Source: Candidatus Saccharimonadota bacterium
GTDB lineage: Bacteria; Patescibacteriota; Saccharimonadia; Saccharimonadales; Saccharimonadaceae
Length of the DNA stretch: 47,483 nt
Direction of reading: 5' to 3'
Assembly (NCBI GenBank): GCA_028289015.1
Contig: JAQGHC010000027.1
Span: 1 to 47,483, forward strand
Below the pieces are notes generated by a model that saw nothing but the letters and a program-made list of their open reading frames with translations, was not told the origin of the DNA and did not search any database. Shown in pieces: positions 41,151-47,483 of the stretch (positions are counted from its first letter, which is position 1; each line of letters opens with the position of its first letter). A program made the translations under genes and the position numbers.

Positions 41151-44100
41151 ATGAGTCGTATTCTCGCTAACAACGGTATTGCTGATTTTGATGCAGTCCG
41201 TCTGGCAGTCGCTAGCCCCGAAGATATCCTAAAGTGGAGTCACGGGGAAGTCACTAAGCCTGAAACTATTAACTACCGTACCCAAAAACCTGAGCGTGAT
41301 GGTCTTTTCTGTGAACGAATTTTCGGACCAGTTAAAGATATTAATCCGCACGACAACAAGCTAAAGGGTGTTCGTTCACGCGAAGCTGCGATCGACAAGA
41401 ATGGTGAATTAGTCACTAAATCTATCGTTCGCCGCGAACGCATGGCGCACATTAACCTTGCTGCTCCTGTTGCTCACATTTGGTTCATGCGTGGCACACC
41501 TAGTGCTATGTCGTTACTACTTGGCATCACTGTTCGTAACCTTGAACGTATCGCTTACTTTGCAACCTACGTTGTTCTCGAAGTTGATACAGTCAAGCGC
41601 GACCAGATGCTCGCTGATCTAGAAGCTGAAACTGAAGCTGGCCGCATGGCAATCAAAATTCGTGCTGAAAAAGAAGCAGAAGCAGAAGGTGCTGACGTAA
41701 AAGCGCTTGCTGAACAGCAATCACGTGAAGTTGAAGAACTGAACGAAAGCTATACGATCAAAAAAGCGCAGCTTGAAATGCTCGTAAAGAATGCCCTTGT
41801 TAACGAAACTGATTTCCGTAATCTTCCTGAAGAATACGAAGAATTAGCTAAGGTTGGTATGGGTGGAACTGCGATGAAAGCATTGCTTGACGACATCGAT
41901 TTGCCGCAACTTATTGCTGAATTGACTGAAGAAGTTGAAGGCGCAAAGGGTCAACGCGAAAAGAAACTATTGAAGCGCCTTAAAGTGCTTGAAGCTATGC
42001 ACGCTGCAGGCATCAAGCCAAACAGCCTTACATTGACTGTTCTTCCTGTTATTCCACCGGACCTACGTCCAATGGTACAGCTAACAGGTGGCCGTTTTGC
42101 AACATCTGACCTTAACGACCTTTACCGCCGCGTTATCAACCGTAATAACCGTCTAAAGAAACTAATGGATCTTAACGCTCCTGAAGTTATCTGCCGAAAC
42201 GAAATGCGTATGTTGCAAGAAGCAGTCGATGCTTTGATCGACAACAGTGCCGCTCGTGGTGGTCGTGCGGTTAATGCAACAGGTGGCCGTCGCCGTCTTA
42301 AATCTATCAGTGATATGCTTAAGGGTAAGCAGGGCCGTTTCCGCCAAAACCTTCTTGGTAAGCGTGTTGACTACTCTGGACGTTCAGTTATTGTCGTTGG
42401 TCCAAAGCTTAAGATTCACCAGTGTGGTCTTCCAAAGCAAATGGCCCTCGAACTGTTCAAGCCTTTCGTTATTAGCTGGTTGATTCGTGGTGAGCACGCT
42501 CACAACATCCGCTCAGCTACTCGTTTGATCGAAGCAGGTGACACATTGGTATGGGATGCACTTGATGCAGTGATTGAAGGCAAATACGTTCTATTGAACC
42601 GTGCACCGTCTCTTCACCGTCTGTCAATCCAGGCTTTCCAGCCAAAACTTGTTGAAGGTAAGGCAATTCAGCTGCATCCACTTGTCGCAAACGGATTCAA
42701 CGCCGACTACGATGGTGACCAGATGGCTGTTCACTTGCCACTATCAGATGATGCGCAGCGTGAAGCTCGCGAGCTGATGAGCGCAACAAACAACCTTCTA
42801 AAGCCTGCTGATGGAGCGCCAGTCCTAAACATCGGACAGGACGTCGTTCTTGGTAACTACTACCTAACGTATGTAAAGCCAAGTGCGCAAACTGATACAG
42901 TCAAAGCCTACAGCTCTGTTTATGAAGCTGAAATGGCGTATGACAACCGCAAACTGCAGCTGCAAAGCCCAATTCGTGTGTTCGCTAAGGGTGAAATGCG
43001 TGATACGACATTAGGTCGCGTCTTCTTTAACGAAATCTTGCCTGCAGATTATCCATACGATAACTCTGTCCAGAACAAGAAGCAACTGAAGAAGGTTCTT
43101 GCGGTCATCTTCACGCAGTACGGTGCTGAAGAAACGGCAAAGACTGCTGACAAGATGAAAGGTCTCGCGTTTCGTTTTGCAACTATCGCCGCCGTATCGA
43201 CCGGTAAAGACGATTACATCCAATTCAAAGAAATCCCCGCATTCGTTGCTGAAGGTGATGCAAAGACAACGTTGATCTCTGAACAGTTTGACCAAGGTCT
43301 TGTGACTGACGAAGAGCGATACACGCTTACTGTTGCCGCATGGCGAAGTGTTGACCGTAAAGTAACTGACTTCTTACAGGATCAGTTGAAGAACATGGAC
43401 ACCAGTATTAGTGTCATGGTCAACTCAGGTGCCCGTGGTGATATCTCAAACGTCAAGCTTGCGAGCGCGATGGTCGGCATTATGGTGGATGCAAGTAACC
43501 AAGAAATCGAACTTCCTATTCGTTCTAACTATAAAGACGGTCTAAGCTCCCTGGAGCAGTTCGTGGCAACACGTGGTGCACGTAAGGGTCTGATCGACAC
43601 CGCTCTTAAGACCGCTGACTCGGGTTATCTTACTCGTCGTCTGGTTGATGTGTCACAAGATGTCTTTACTGTTGCAGACGCTGAAGGTGATGACGATGGA
43701 TACGCAATTAGCCGTAGTGAATCAGAACTTACAATGATTGCCTTTGGTAACCGCCTTGCTGGTCGCTTTACTGCCGAAGATGTTCCAGGTCACGTTGGCA
43801 AAGACGTTCTAATTACACGCGAAATTGCTGATGGTATCGAAGCTGATGAAAAGATCGAAAGCGTGAAGATCCAATCAGTCCTTTCAACGAAGAACCTCCG
43901 TGGTATTCCACAAAAAAGCTACGGTATCGACATGGCTACGGGCGCATTGGTTGCCAAAGCGCAGCCTGTCGGTGTTATTGCCGCACAGTCAGTTGGTGAG
44001 CCAGGTACGCAGCTAACGCTCAAGACCTTCCACGCCGGTGGTGTCGCTGGTGGTGACATTACCCAAGGTTTGCCTCGTGTTGAAGAGTTGTTTGAAGCTC

Positions 44101-44984
44101 GTTCACCTAAAGGTCAGGCAAATATGACTGAAGTTACCGGTGACGTTGATATTTGGGAAGATGGCAAAAAGTATATCGTTCAGGTTACTCCTGCTGCTGG
44201 CCATGTAGAGCGCATCGCGCTTAACGGACGTACGGTAACCGTTAAGGCTGGTAGCAACGTCAAGGTCGGAGACGTCCTTGCAACCGCAGAAAGCGAAAGT
44301 AAGCCACTTGTCGCACCATTCGACGGTGTTGTGGATGTTGCTGAAGATACACTTGTTCTTGCTGCAAACGCAGGCGCACCTGTCCGCTACGAAATCTCTG
44401 GCGCTACTCAATTAGTGGTCAAAGCTGGTGATCAAGTCCAAGCTGGTGACCGTCTAACTATCGGTTCATTGAATCTACACGATTTGATGCGCCTAAAGGG
44501 TACGGAAGCAACGCAGCGTTACATCATTAACGAAGTGCTTCGCATCTACGCCGCACAGGGTCAAGACGTCGCTGACAAGCACCTCGAGATCATCGTGCGA
44601 CAGATGTTTAGCCGTGTTCAGATTGAAGAATCTGGCGATAGTGCATTCGTTACCGGTGATATTGTCTCAAAGGCGTCAGTCGTTGAAGCAAACGCTGAGC
44701 TCGCTGCCGAAGGTAAAGAGCTTGTTGGTTACACGCAGTTACTCCTTGGTATCACCAAGGTGTCAATCTGGAGCGACAGCTGGCTATCAGCTGCATCATT
44801 CCAGGATACGACGCGCGTTCTGATCAACGCAGCTGTCAGTGGTCGCGCAGATCGCTTGCATGGTCTAAAGGAAAACGTTATCATCGGTCGCAAGATCCCT
44901 GTGGGAACTGGGGCCGTTAGCGACGAAGTAGCCGAAGAAGATCTTGTTAGCGAGATTGCCGAGGATCTAGAACTAGCTTCTTAG
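41151..44984 (+). CDS. rpoC: DNA-directed RNA polymerase beta' subunit lacking both zinc-site cysteine sets
   Basis: The catalytic loop is NADYDGDQM (Asn517 to Met525) with the three magnesium-binding Asp residues; Tyr replaces the usual Phe. The bridge helix and trigger-loop segments are normal (GARGDISNVKLASAMVG, GVIAAQSVGEPGTQLTLKTFHAGGVAGGDITQGLPRVEELFEAR, cited by parts). The N-terminal zinc domain, which normally carries four cysteines between ERIFGPVKD and VRRERM, has none here (about residues 60-95). The second site, normally a Cys upstream plus CxxxxGxCxxCYG, reads VLSTKNLRGIPQKSYG (about residue 910) without cysteine. The lengths of both regions are close to normal, so this is residue loss rather than deletion. 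Confidence 0.98.
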   Translation: MSRILANNGIADFDAVRLAVASPEDILKWSHGEVTKPETINYRTQKPERDGLFCERIFGPVKDINPHDNKLKGVRSREAAIDKNGELVTKSIVRRERMAHINLAAPVAHIWFMRGTPSAMSLLLGITVRNLERIAYFATYVVLEVDTVKRDQMLADLEAETEAGRMAIKIRAEKEAEAEGADVKALAEQQSREVEELNESYTIKKAQLEMLVKNALVNETDFRNLPEEYEELAKVGMGGTAMKALLDDIDLPQLIAELTEEVEGAKGQREKKLLKRLKVLEAMHAAGIKPNSLTLTVLPVIPPDLRPMVQLTGGRFATSDLNDLYRRVINRNNRLKKLMDLNAPEVICRNEMRMLQEAVDALIDNSAARGGRAVNATGGRRRLKSISDMLKGKQGRFRQNLLGKRVDYSGRSVIVVGPKLKIHQCGLPKQMALELFKPFVISWLIRGEHAHNIRSATRLIEAGDTLVWDALDAVIEGKYVLLNRAPSLHRLSIQAFQPKLVEGKAIQLHPLVANGFNADYDGDQMAVHLPLSDDAQREARELMSATNNLLKPADGAPVLNIGQDVVLGNYYLTYVKPSAQTDTVKAYSSVYEAEMAYDNRKLQLQSPIRVFAKGEMRDTTLGRVFFNEILPADYPYDNSVQNKKQLKKVLAVIFTQYGAEETAKTADKMKGLAFRFATIAAVSTGKDDYIQFKEIPAFVAEGDAKTTLISEQFDQGLVTDEERYTLTVAAWRSVDRKVTDFLQDQLKNMDTSISVMVNSGARGDISNVKLASAMVGIMVDASNQEIELPIRSNYKDGLSSLEQFVATRGARKGLIDTALKTADSGYLTRRLVDVSQDVFTVADAEGDDDGYAISRSESELTMIAFGNRLAGRFTAEDVPGHVGKDVLITREIADGIEADEKIESVKIQSVLSTKNLRGIPQKSYGIDMATGALVAKAQPVGVIAAQSVGEPGTQLTLKTFHAGGVAGGDITQGLPRVEELFEARSPKGQANMTEVTGDVDIWEDGKKYIVQVTPAAGHVERIALNGRTVTVKAGSNVKVGDVLATAESESKPLVAPFDGVVDVAEDTLVLAANAGAPVRYEISGATQLVVKAGDQVQAGDRLTIGSLNLHDLMRLKGTEATQRYIINEVLRIYAAQGQDVADKHLEIIVRQMFSRVQIEESGDSAFVTGDIVSKASVVEANAELAAEGKELVGYTQLLLGITKVSIWSDSWLSAASFQDTTRVLINAAVSGRADRLHGLKENVIIGRKIPVGTGAVSDEVAEEDLVSEIAEDLELAS

Positions 44985-45000
44985 TTAATCTTTATCGATC

Positions 45001-45042
45001 AGCAATAACCCCGTTCAAAAGAGCGGGGTTATTGCTTTTTTC
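45001..45042 (+). terminator. Intrinsic terminator after rpoC
   Basis: AGCAATAACCCCG pairs with CGGGGTTATTGCT (13 bp) around a 10-base loop, followed by a T run. Confidence 0.92.
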
Positions 45043-45132
45043 TTATATATATGATAAAGTACATTTAACCCGACATTGGCATTAACGTAGGGGGCACCCT
45101 GACATTTCTAAGACATTGTAAGTGACGTGCTG

Positions 45133-45164
45133 TTTATCTGTTTTGATCCTTTATCTGTTTTGAT
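45133..45164. repeat. Tandem 15-bp direct repeat (17-bp period) upstream of the 128-residue gene
   Basis: TTTATCTGTTTTGAT occurs exactly twice (45133-45147 and 45150-45164). It lies 33 bases before a gene, where an activator or repressor could bind on adjacent turns of the helix. Confidence 0.85.
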
Positions 45165-45197
45165 TTGAATACCTCTCTTTAATAGATAGGAAATAAA

Positions 45198-45584
45198 ATG
45201 AATGCAAACAATGAAGATCGTGAAGTGGTTGCACTGGCGCAACAGCAGTTTGGTGAAGATAACAATCTTTTCACAGGTGACATGTGGCTAAAGCAGCTAT
45301 ATCCGGCGCTAATGACGTTCGCTCGCCAGAATACTGGTCGCGCGATCGAAGTGCGTAGGTTTGTGGACCAGCACGGACTTGGCTTTCTAGATAAAAAAGG
45401 CGAGCTGTCTCAGATCCTCGATAGCCTTCACGCAAAAAATATACGCGAGAAGGCGGCTACTGGTGGTGATGATCTAAATAAGTGGTCAGCACTTACGAGA
45501 GCTGACGTCAAGAACGCTCGCAGTAACTCAGGTAAACCATCTTTTTGGAAAAAATTCCGAAAGTTTATTAGCCGACATAGGTAG
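45198..45584 (+). CDS. Unrecognised small basic cytosolic protein
   Basis: The first 80 residues look like a small helical domain (REVVALAQQQFGED, WLKQLYPALMTFARQNTGRAIEVRRFVDQ cited by parts, ILDSLHAKNIREKAA). The last 25 residues are strongly basic and aromatic (PSFWKKFRKFISRHR), suggesting membrane-surface or nucleic-acid contact. There is no signal peptide. It has an AGGA ribosome-binding site, its own repeat-bearing upstream region and its own terminator, so it is a single-gene unit between rpoC and rpsL. No family is recognised. Confidence 0.72.
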   Translation: MNANNEDREVVALAQQQFGEDNNLFTGDMWLKQLYPALMTFARQNTGRAIEVRRFVDQHGLGFLDKKGELSQILDSLHAKNIREKAATGGDDLNKWSALTRADVKNARSNSGKPSFWKKFRKFISRHR

Positions 45585-45592
45585 AAATCTTT

Positions 45593-45664
45593 CGGGTGTA
45601 GCCCGTCGAAAAGGCCCGCTGAATTAATTTTCGGTAAAGCCCGCTCGGCGGGCCTTTTCTTTTA
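45593..45664 (+). terminator. Terminator with alternative left arms
   Basis: The right arm GCGGGCCTTTT (45648-45658) can pair with AAAAGGCCCGC (45609-45619, 11 bp perfect) or with the nearer AAAGCCCGC (45636-45644, one bulge). A further CGGG/CCCG pair (45593-45596 with 45602-45605) lies upstream. Confidence 0.75.
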
Positions 45665-45878
45665 AGATGGCCAAAAGAAAAGGCGAGTACTCTAAAAGTC
45701 TACCTGAAGTAAAGCGGATACATTTGACGATAGTACTGAAACGCTATCCAAATGTCCATTAGCTTTGCAACGAAGGGTGTTTCGATAAAGCGGCCGATCC
45801 TGCTTTTGATGGACGACGGGTTTGCGGCAAATAATTGGCTACGACAGATAAAGCGCATCCTCGGGGTCTTTTCATGCC
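45665..45878. other. Gene-free stretch before the rpsL promoter
   Basis: No convincing gene is seen in about 210 bases. A 31-codon frame (45667-45762) starts at the terminator tail without a ribosome-binding site. The motif TAAAGCG occurs three times (near 45710, 45787 and 45850), which may be chance. Confidence 0.4.
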
Positions 45879-45907
45879 TTGAAATAATTCATCTCATCTG
45901 TTATGAT
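45879..45907 (+). promoter_or_regulatory. rpsL-rpsG promoter
   Basis: TTGAAA (45879-45884), a 17-base spacer and TATGAT (45902-45907) with a TGT extended -10. The start near 45914 gives a leader of about 147 bases. Confidence 0.82.
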
Positions 45908-45913
45908 CATTAG

Positions 45914-46060
45914 TGAGTTTCCTCTAGTTGGATTATTTGGTGATTGAATGTGTACACGCCGGATGAACGCTGACTAGTATGACATAGCGAGGCGATGCTG
46001 AAGCCGGACTATACAAGAGATACATCTTATCTCGAAAATAATTGAATAACAGGAGTTTTC
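45914..46060 (+). promoter_or_regulatory. Long rpsL leader with hairpins
   Basis: The leader holds a GTGTACAC palindrome (45949-45956), a possible CGCT/AGCG stem (45968-45971 with 45986-45989) and GAGAT/ATCTC (46017-46021 with 46029-46033) just before the AACAGGAG ribosome-binding site. It may be a site for ribosomal-protein autoregulation. Confidence 0.45.
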
Positions 46061-46474
46061 ATGCCAACGATTAACCAATTGGTACGTAAGCCTCGCACGA
46101 CTGCGAACAAAAAATCAAAGTCACCTGCGCTAGGCCGTATCCACAACGCGCTTAAAACCCGATACTACGACCAGAATGCTCCACTTAAACGTGGCGTTTG
46201 TATCAAGGTCACAACTAAGACACCTAAAAAACCGAACTCCGCTTTACGTAAAGTTGCTCGTGTTCGTTTAACGAACCAGCAAGAAGTTTGGGCATACATC
46301 GGTGGCGAAGGTCACAACCTTCAAGAGCACGCCGTTGTTCTTGTCCGTGGTGGCCGCGTGCCCGACCTTCCAGGTGTTCGCTACCACATTGTTCGTGGTG
46401 CACTTGACCTTCAAGGTGTTGCTAAACGTCAACAAGGCCGTTCTAAATACGGTGCCAAGAAAGAAGATAAGTAG
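46061..46474 (+). CDS. rpsL: 30S ribosomal protein S12
   Basis: S12 sits at the decoding centre and controls accuracy. The family core is intact: [19 protein letters not shown] with the equivalent of Lys42, [20 protein letters not shown], and [14 protein letters not shown]. The segment between SPAL and KRGVC is about 13 residues longer than in Escherichia coli, as in Firmicutes-type S12. The loop normally reading GGRVKDLPG reads GGRVPDLPG: the equivalent of Lys87, a residue tied to streptomycin response, is Pro (codon CCC). The gene has a strong ribosome-binding site and is followed after two bases by rpsG. Confidence 0.98.
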   Translation: MPTINQLVRKPRTTANKKSKSPALGRIHNALKTRYYDQNAPLKRGVCIKVTTKTPKKPNSALRKVARVRLTNQQEVWAYIGGEGHNLQEHAVVLVRGGRVPDLPGVRYHIVRGALDLQGVAKRQQGRSKYGAKKEDK

Positions 46475-46476
46475 TC

Positions 46477-46956
46477 ATGCCTCGTAAAGTAACCAAAAGC
46501 CTTCAGCGTGTTTTATCACCTGACCGCAAATATAACTCTGTATTAGTACAACGCTTGATTAACAAGGCGATTCTTGACGGTAAAAAATCTATTGCTGAAC
46601 GTGCTGTCTACGACGCACTAGAACAAGCTGCTAAAAAGCTTGATAGCGAAGATCCACTAGCTGTCTTTGAAAAAGCATTAAAGAACGTATCTCCAAATTT
46701 CGAAGTTAAATCTCGTCGTGTTGGTGGTGCGAACTATCAGATTCCTTTCCCAGTTGAAGGTCACCGTCGTTTGCACTATGCATTCAGCTGGTTGGTACAG
46801 TCTGCCCGTGCTCGTAAAGGTATTCCATTCTCTCAGCGTCTTGCGCTTGAGATCATTGATGCTCACAACGAAGCCGGTGCTGCTTTCAAAAAGAAAGAAG
46901 ACACTCACAAGATGGCCGTAGCTAACCGTGCTTTCGCTCACTTTGCTCGCAGCTAA
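46477..46956 (+). CDS. rpsG: 30S ribosomal protein S7
   Basis: S7 nucleates assembly of the 30S head and contacts the exit site. The RLINKAILDGKKSIAE helix, the VGGANYQIP hairpin, WLVQSARAR and the DTHKMAVANRAFAHF end are typical. At 159 residues it is normal. It is coupled to rpsL. In most bacteria fusA and tuf follow, but here the operon ends at a strong terminator, so elongation factor genes are elsewhere. Confidence 0.98.
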   Translation: MPRKVTKSLQRVLSPDRKYNSVLVQRLINKAILDGKKSIAERAVYDALEQAAKKLDSEDPLAVFEKALKNVSPNFEVKSRRVGGANYQIPFPVEGHRRLHYAFSWLVQSARARKGIPFSQRLALEIIDAHNEAGAAFKKKEDTHKMAVANRAFAHFARS

Positions 46957-46963
46957 TTGCTGT

Positions 46964-47009
46964 ACTCAACAAAAAACTCCGCTTGATACAGCGGAGTTTT
47001 TTGTTGAGT
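46964..47009. terminator. Strong bidirectional terminator after rpsG
   Basis: Nineteen-base perfect arms (46964-46982 and 46991-47009) flank an 8-base loop. The core is ACTCCGC/GCGGAGT with A and T runs on either side. Confidence 0.92.
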
Positions 47010-47063
47010 TAACTACCAATGAACCAAGCCAAGCTGGTGTGCTGTCTGCGCCCAGCTTGTCCT

Positions 47064-47483
47064 TCAGGTGAAGTTGGCAGTCGTCGGATCAGATCCTACG
47101 CGCGCATCAACATTGAGGGCGTTAATCGCTTCGATTTCTTCACTGCTTAATTCAAAATCAAACACGTCAATATTTTGCTTGATACGTTCCGGTGTGACGG
47201 ATTTTGGAATGGCGATTAAGCCATTCTGCAAATGCCAACGTATAACGACCTGAGCGGGTGACTTACTATGTCGCTGTCCGATACTATTTAGGACAGGTTC
47301 TTGCAGCAAGGTGCCGCCAGCGCCGCCAAGCGGGCTGTAGGATTCCACGGCAATGCCATGCTGTTTGCAGTAGTTGCGTAACGCTATCTGGGAAAGGTGA
47401 GGATGCAATTCGATCTGGTTGACAGCGGGTATGATCGTCGATTCACCCATTAGGCGTTCAAGGTAGTCGATTGTAAAATTGCT
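47064..47483 (-). CDS. Aldo/keto reductase, C-terminal part (5' end outside window)
   Basis: The gene enters from the right edge. The first residues visible are SNFTIDYLERL, the family SNF motif. NQIELHPHL, the ESYSPLGGAG loop, VVIRWHLQNGLIAIPKS and the NADPH-binding TPERIKQN follow, ending in DPTTANF. These parts bind the cofactor; the N-terminal region with the catalytic Tyr and Lys lies beyond the window. The family reduces aldehydes and ketones with NADPH, and the substrate is unknown. The in-frame ATG at 47450 is internal, not the true start. The stop is TGA. Confidence 0.93.
   Translation of the reverse strand, partial: SNFTIDYLERLMGESTIIPAVNQIELHPHLSQIALRNYCKQHGIAVESYSPLGGAGGTLLQEPVLNSIGQRHSKSPAQVVIRWHLQNGLIAIPKSVTPERIKQNIDVFDFELSSEEIEAINALNVDARVGSDPTTANFT

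Noticed and set aside
4868-44984. Recoded UGA codons as in some other Patescibacteria
   Set aside because: UGA ends recognisable genes at normal length (for example the glycosylase neighbours and the aldo/keto reductase), and no family protein is broken by it.
45667-45762. 31-codon frame after the 45.6-kb terminator
   Set aside because: It begins in the terminator tail, has no ribosome-binding site and no recognisable sequence.
1-47483. CRISPR array, insertion sequence, rRNA or replication origin
   Set aside because: I saw no regularly spaced repeats, no transposase, no rRNA sequence and no dnaA-box cluster near a replication gene.

Overview
This window looks like a chromosomal segment of a streamlined, Gram-positive-type bacterium, most likely Candidatus Saccharibacteria (TM7) or a close Patescibacteria relative. 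That placement is inferred from gene content and protein style; no rRNA is present. The supporting signs are a sortase with an LPETS-anchored surface protein, a class A penicillin-binding protein, no lipopolysaccharide genes, a secreted HNH nuclease of the kind common in Actinobacteria, CIRCE operators, and many small lineage-type proteins of unknown function. TAA, TAG and TGA all act as stops, so there is no sign of stop-codon recoding. I see no insertion sequence, prophage block, CRISPR array or rRNA operon.

Layout. 1-4.8 kb: the end of an RNase HII-YraN fusion, an M1 aminopeptidase, a secreted HNH nuclease and a Mu Gam-like DNA-end-binding protein. 4.8-7.3 kb: a minus-strand cassette of LPETS surface protein, sortase and membrane glycosyltransferase. 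7.3-9.9 kb: a VOC (glyoxalase-fold) protein, an FKBP isomerase, a coiled-coil protein, ChaB and alkyladenine glycosylase. 9.9-17.6 kb: nusA behind a leader hairpin, a microprotein pair, CIRCE-controlled clpC, a membrane HExxH protein, radA and a PIN-TRAM protein. 17.6-25.6 kb: PBP1A, tyrS, a pilin, recG, a His-rich protein and rsmD. 25.7-32.1 kb: two tRNA-Leu genes with unusual 3' palindromes, an FAD dehydrogenase, a SpoU methylase and several orphan proteins. 32.1-37.6 kb: hisS, tig, CIRCE-controlled clpP, a membrane protein and a PP2C phosphatase. 37.6-47 kb: rpoB-rpoC behind a structured upstream region, then rpsL-rpsG. The window ends inside an aldo/keto reductase gene.

Genes that plausibly work together: ClpC and ClpP, each behind a CIRCE element and so probably one HrcA heat-shock regulon; trigger factor, FKBP and ClpP in protein quality control; RecG, RadA, the glycosylase, Gam and RNase HII in DNA maintenance; the pilin and secreted nuclease possibly in acquiring external DNA; and sortase, surface protein and PBP1A in the envelope.

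The most notable observations are these. RpoC has lost the cysteines of both conserved zinc sites. Ribosomal protein S12 has proline where bacteria normally carry Lys87. At least twelve genes have a -10 box only 6-9 bases before the start codon, suggesting widespread leaderless transcription. Both tRNA-Leu genes run into long perfect hairpins that include their own ACCA ends. The region upstream of rpoB can fold into a compact three-way junction, and nusA carries a terminator-like hairpin in its leader.
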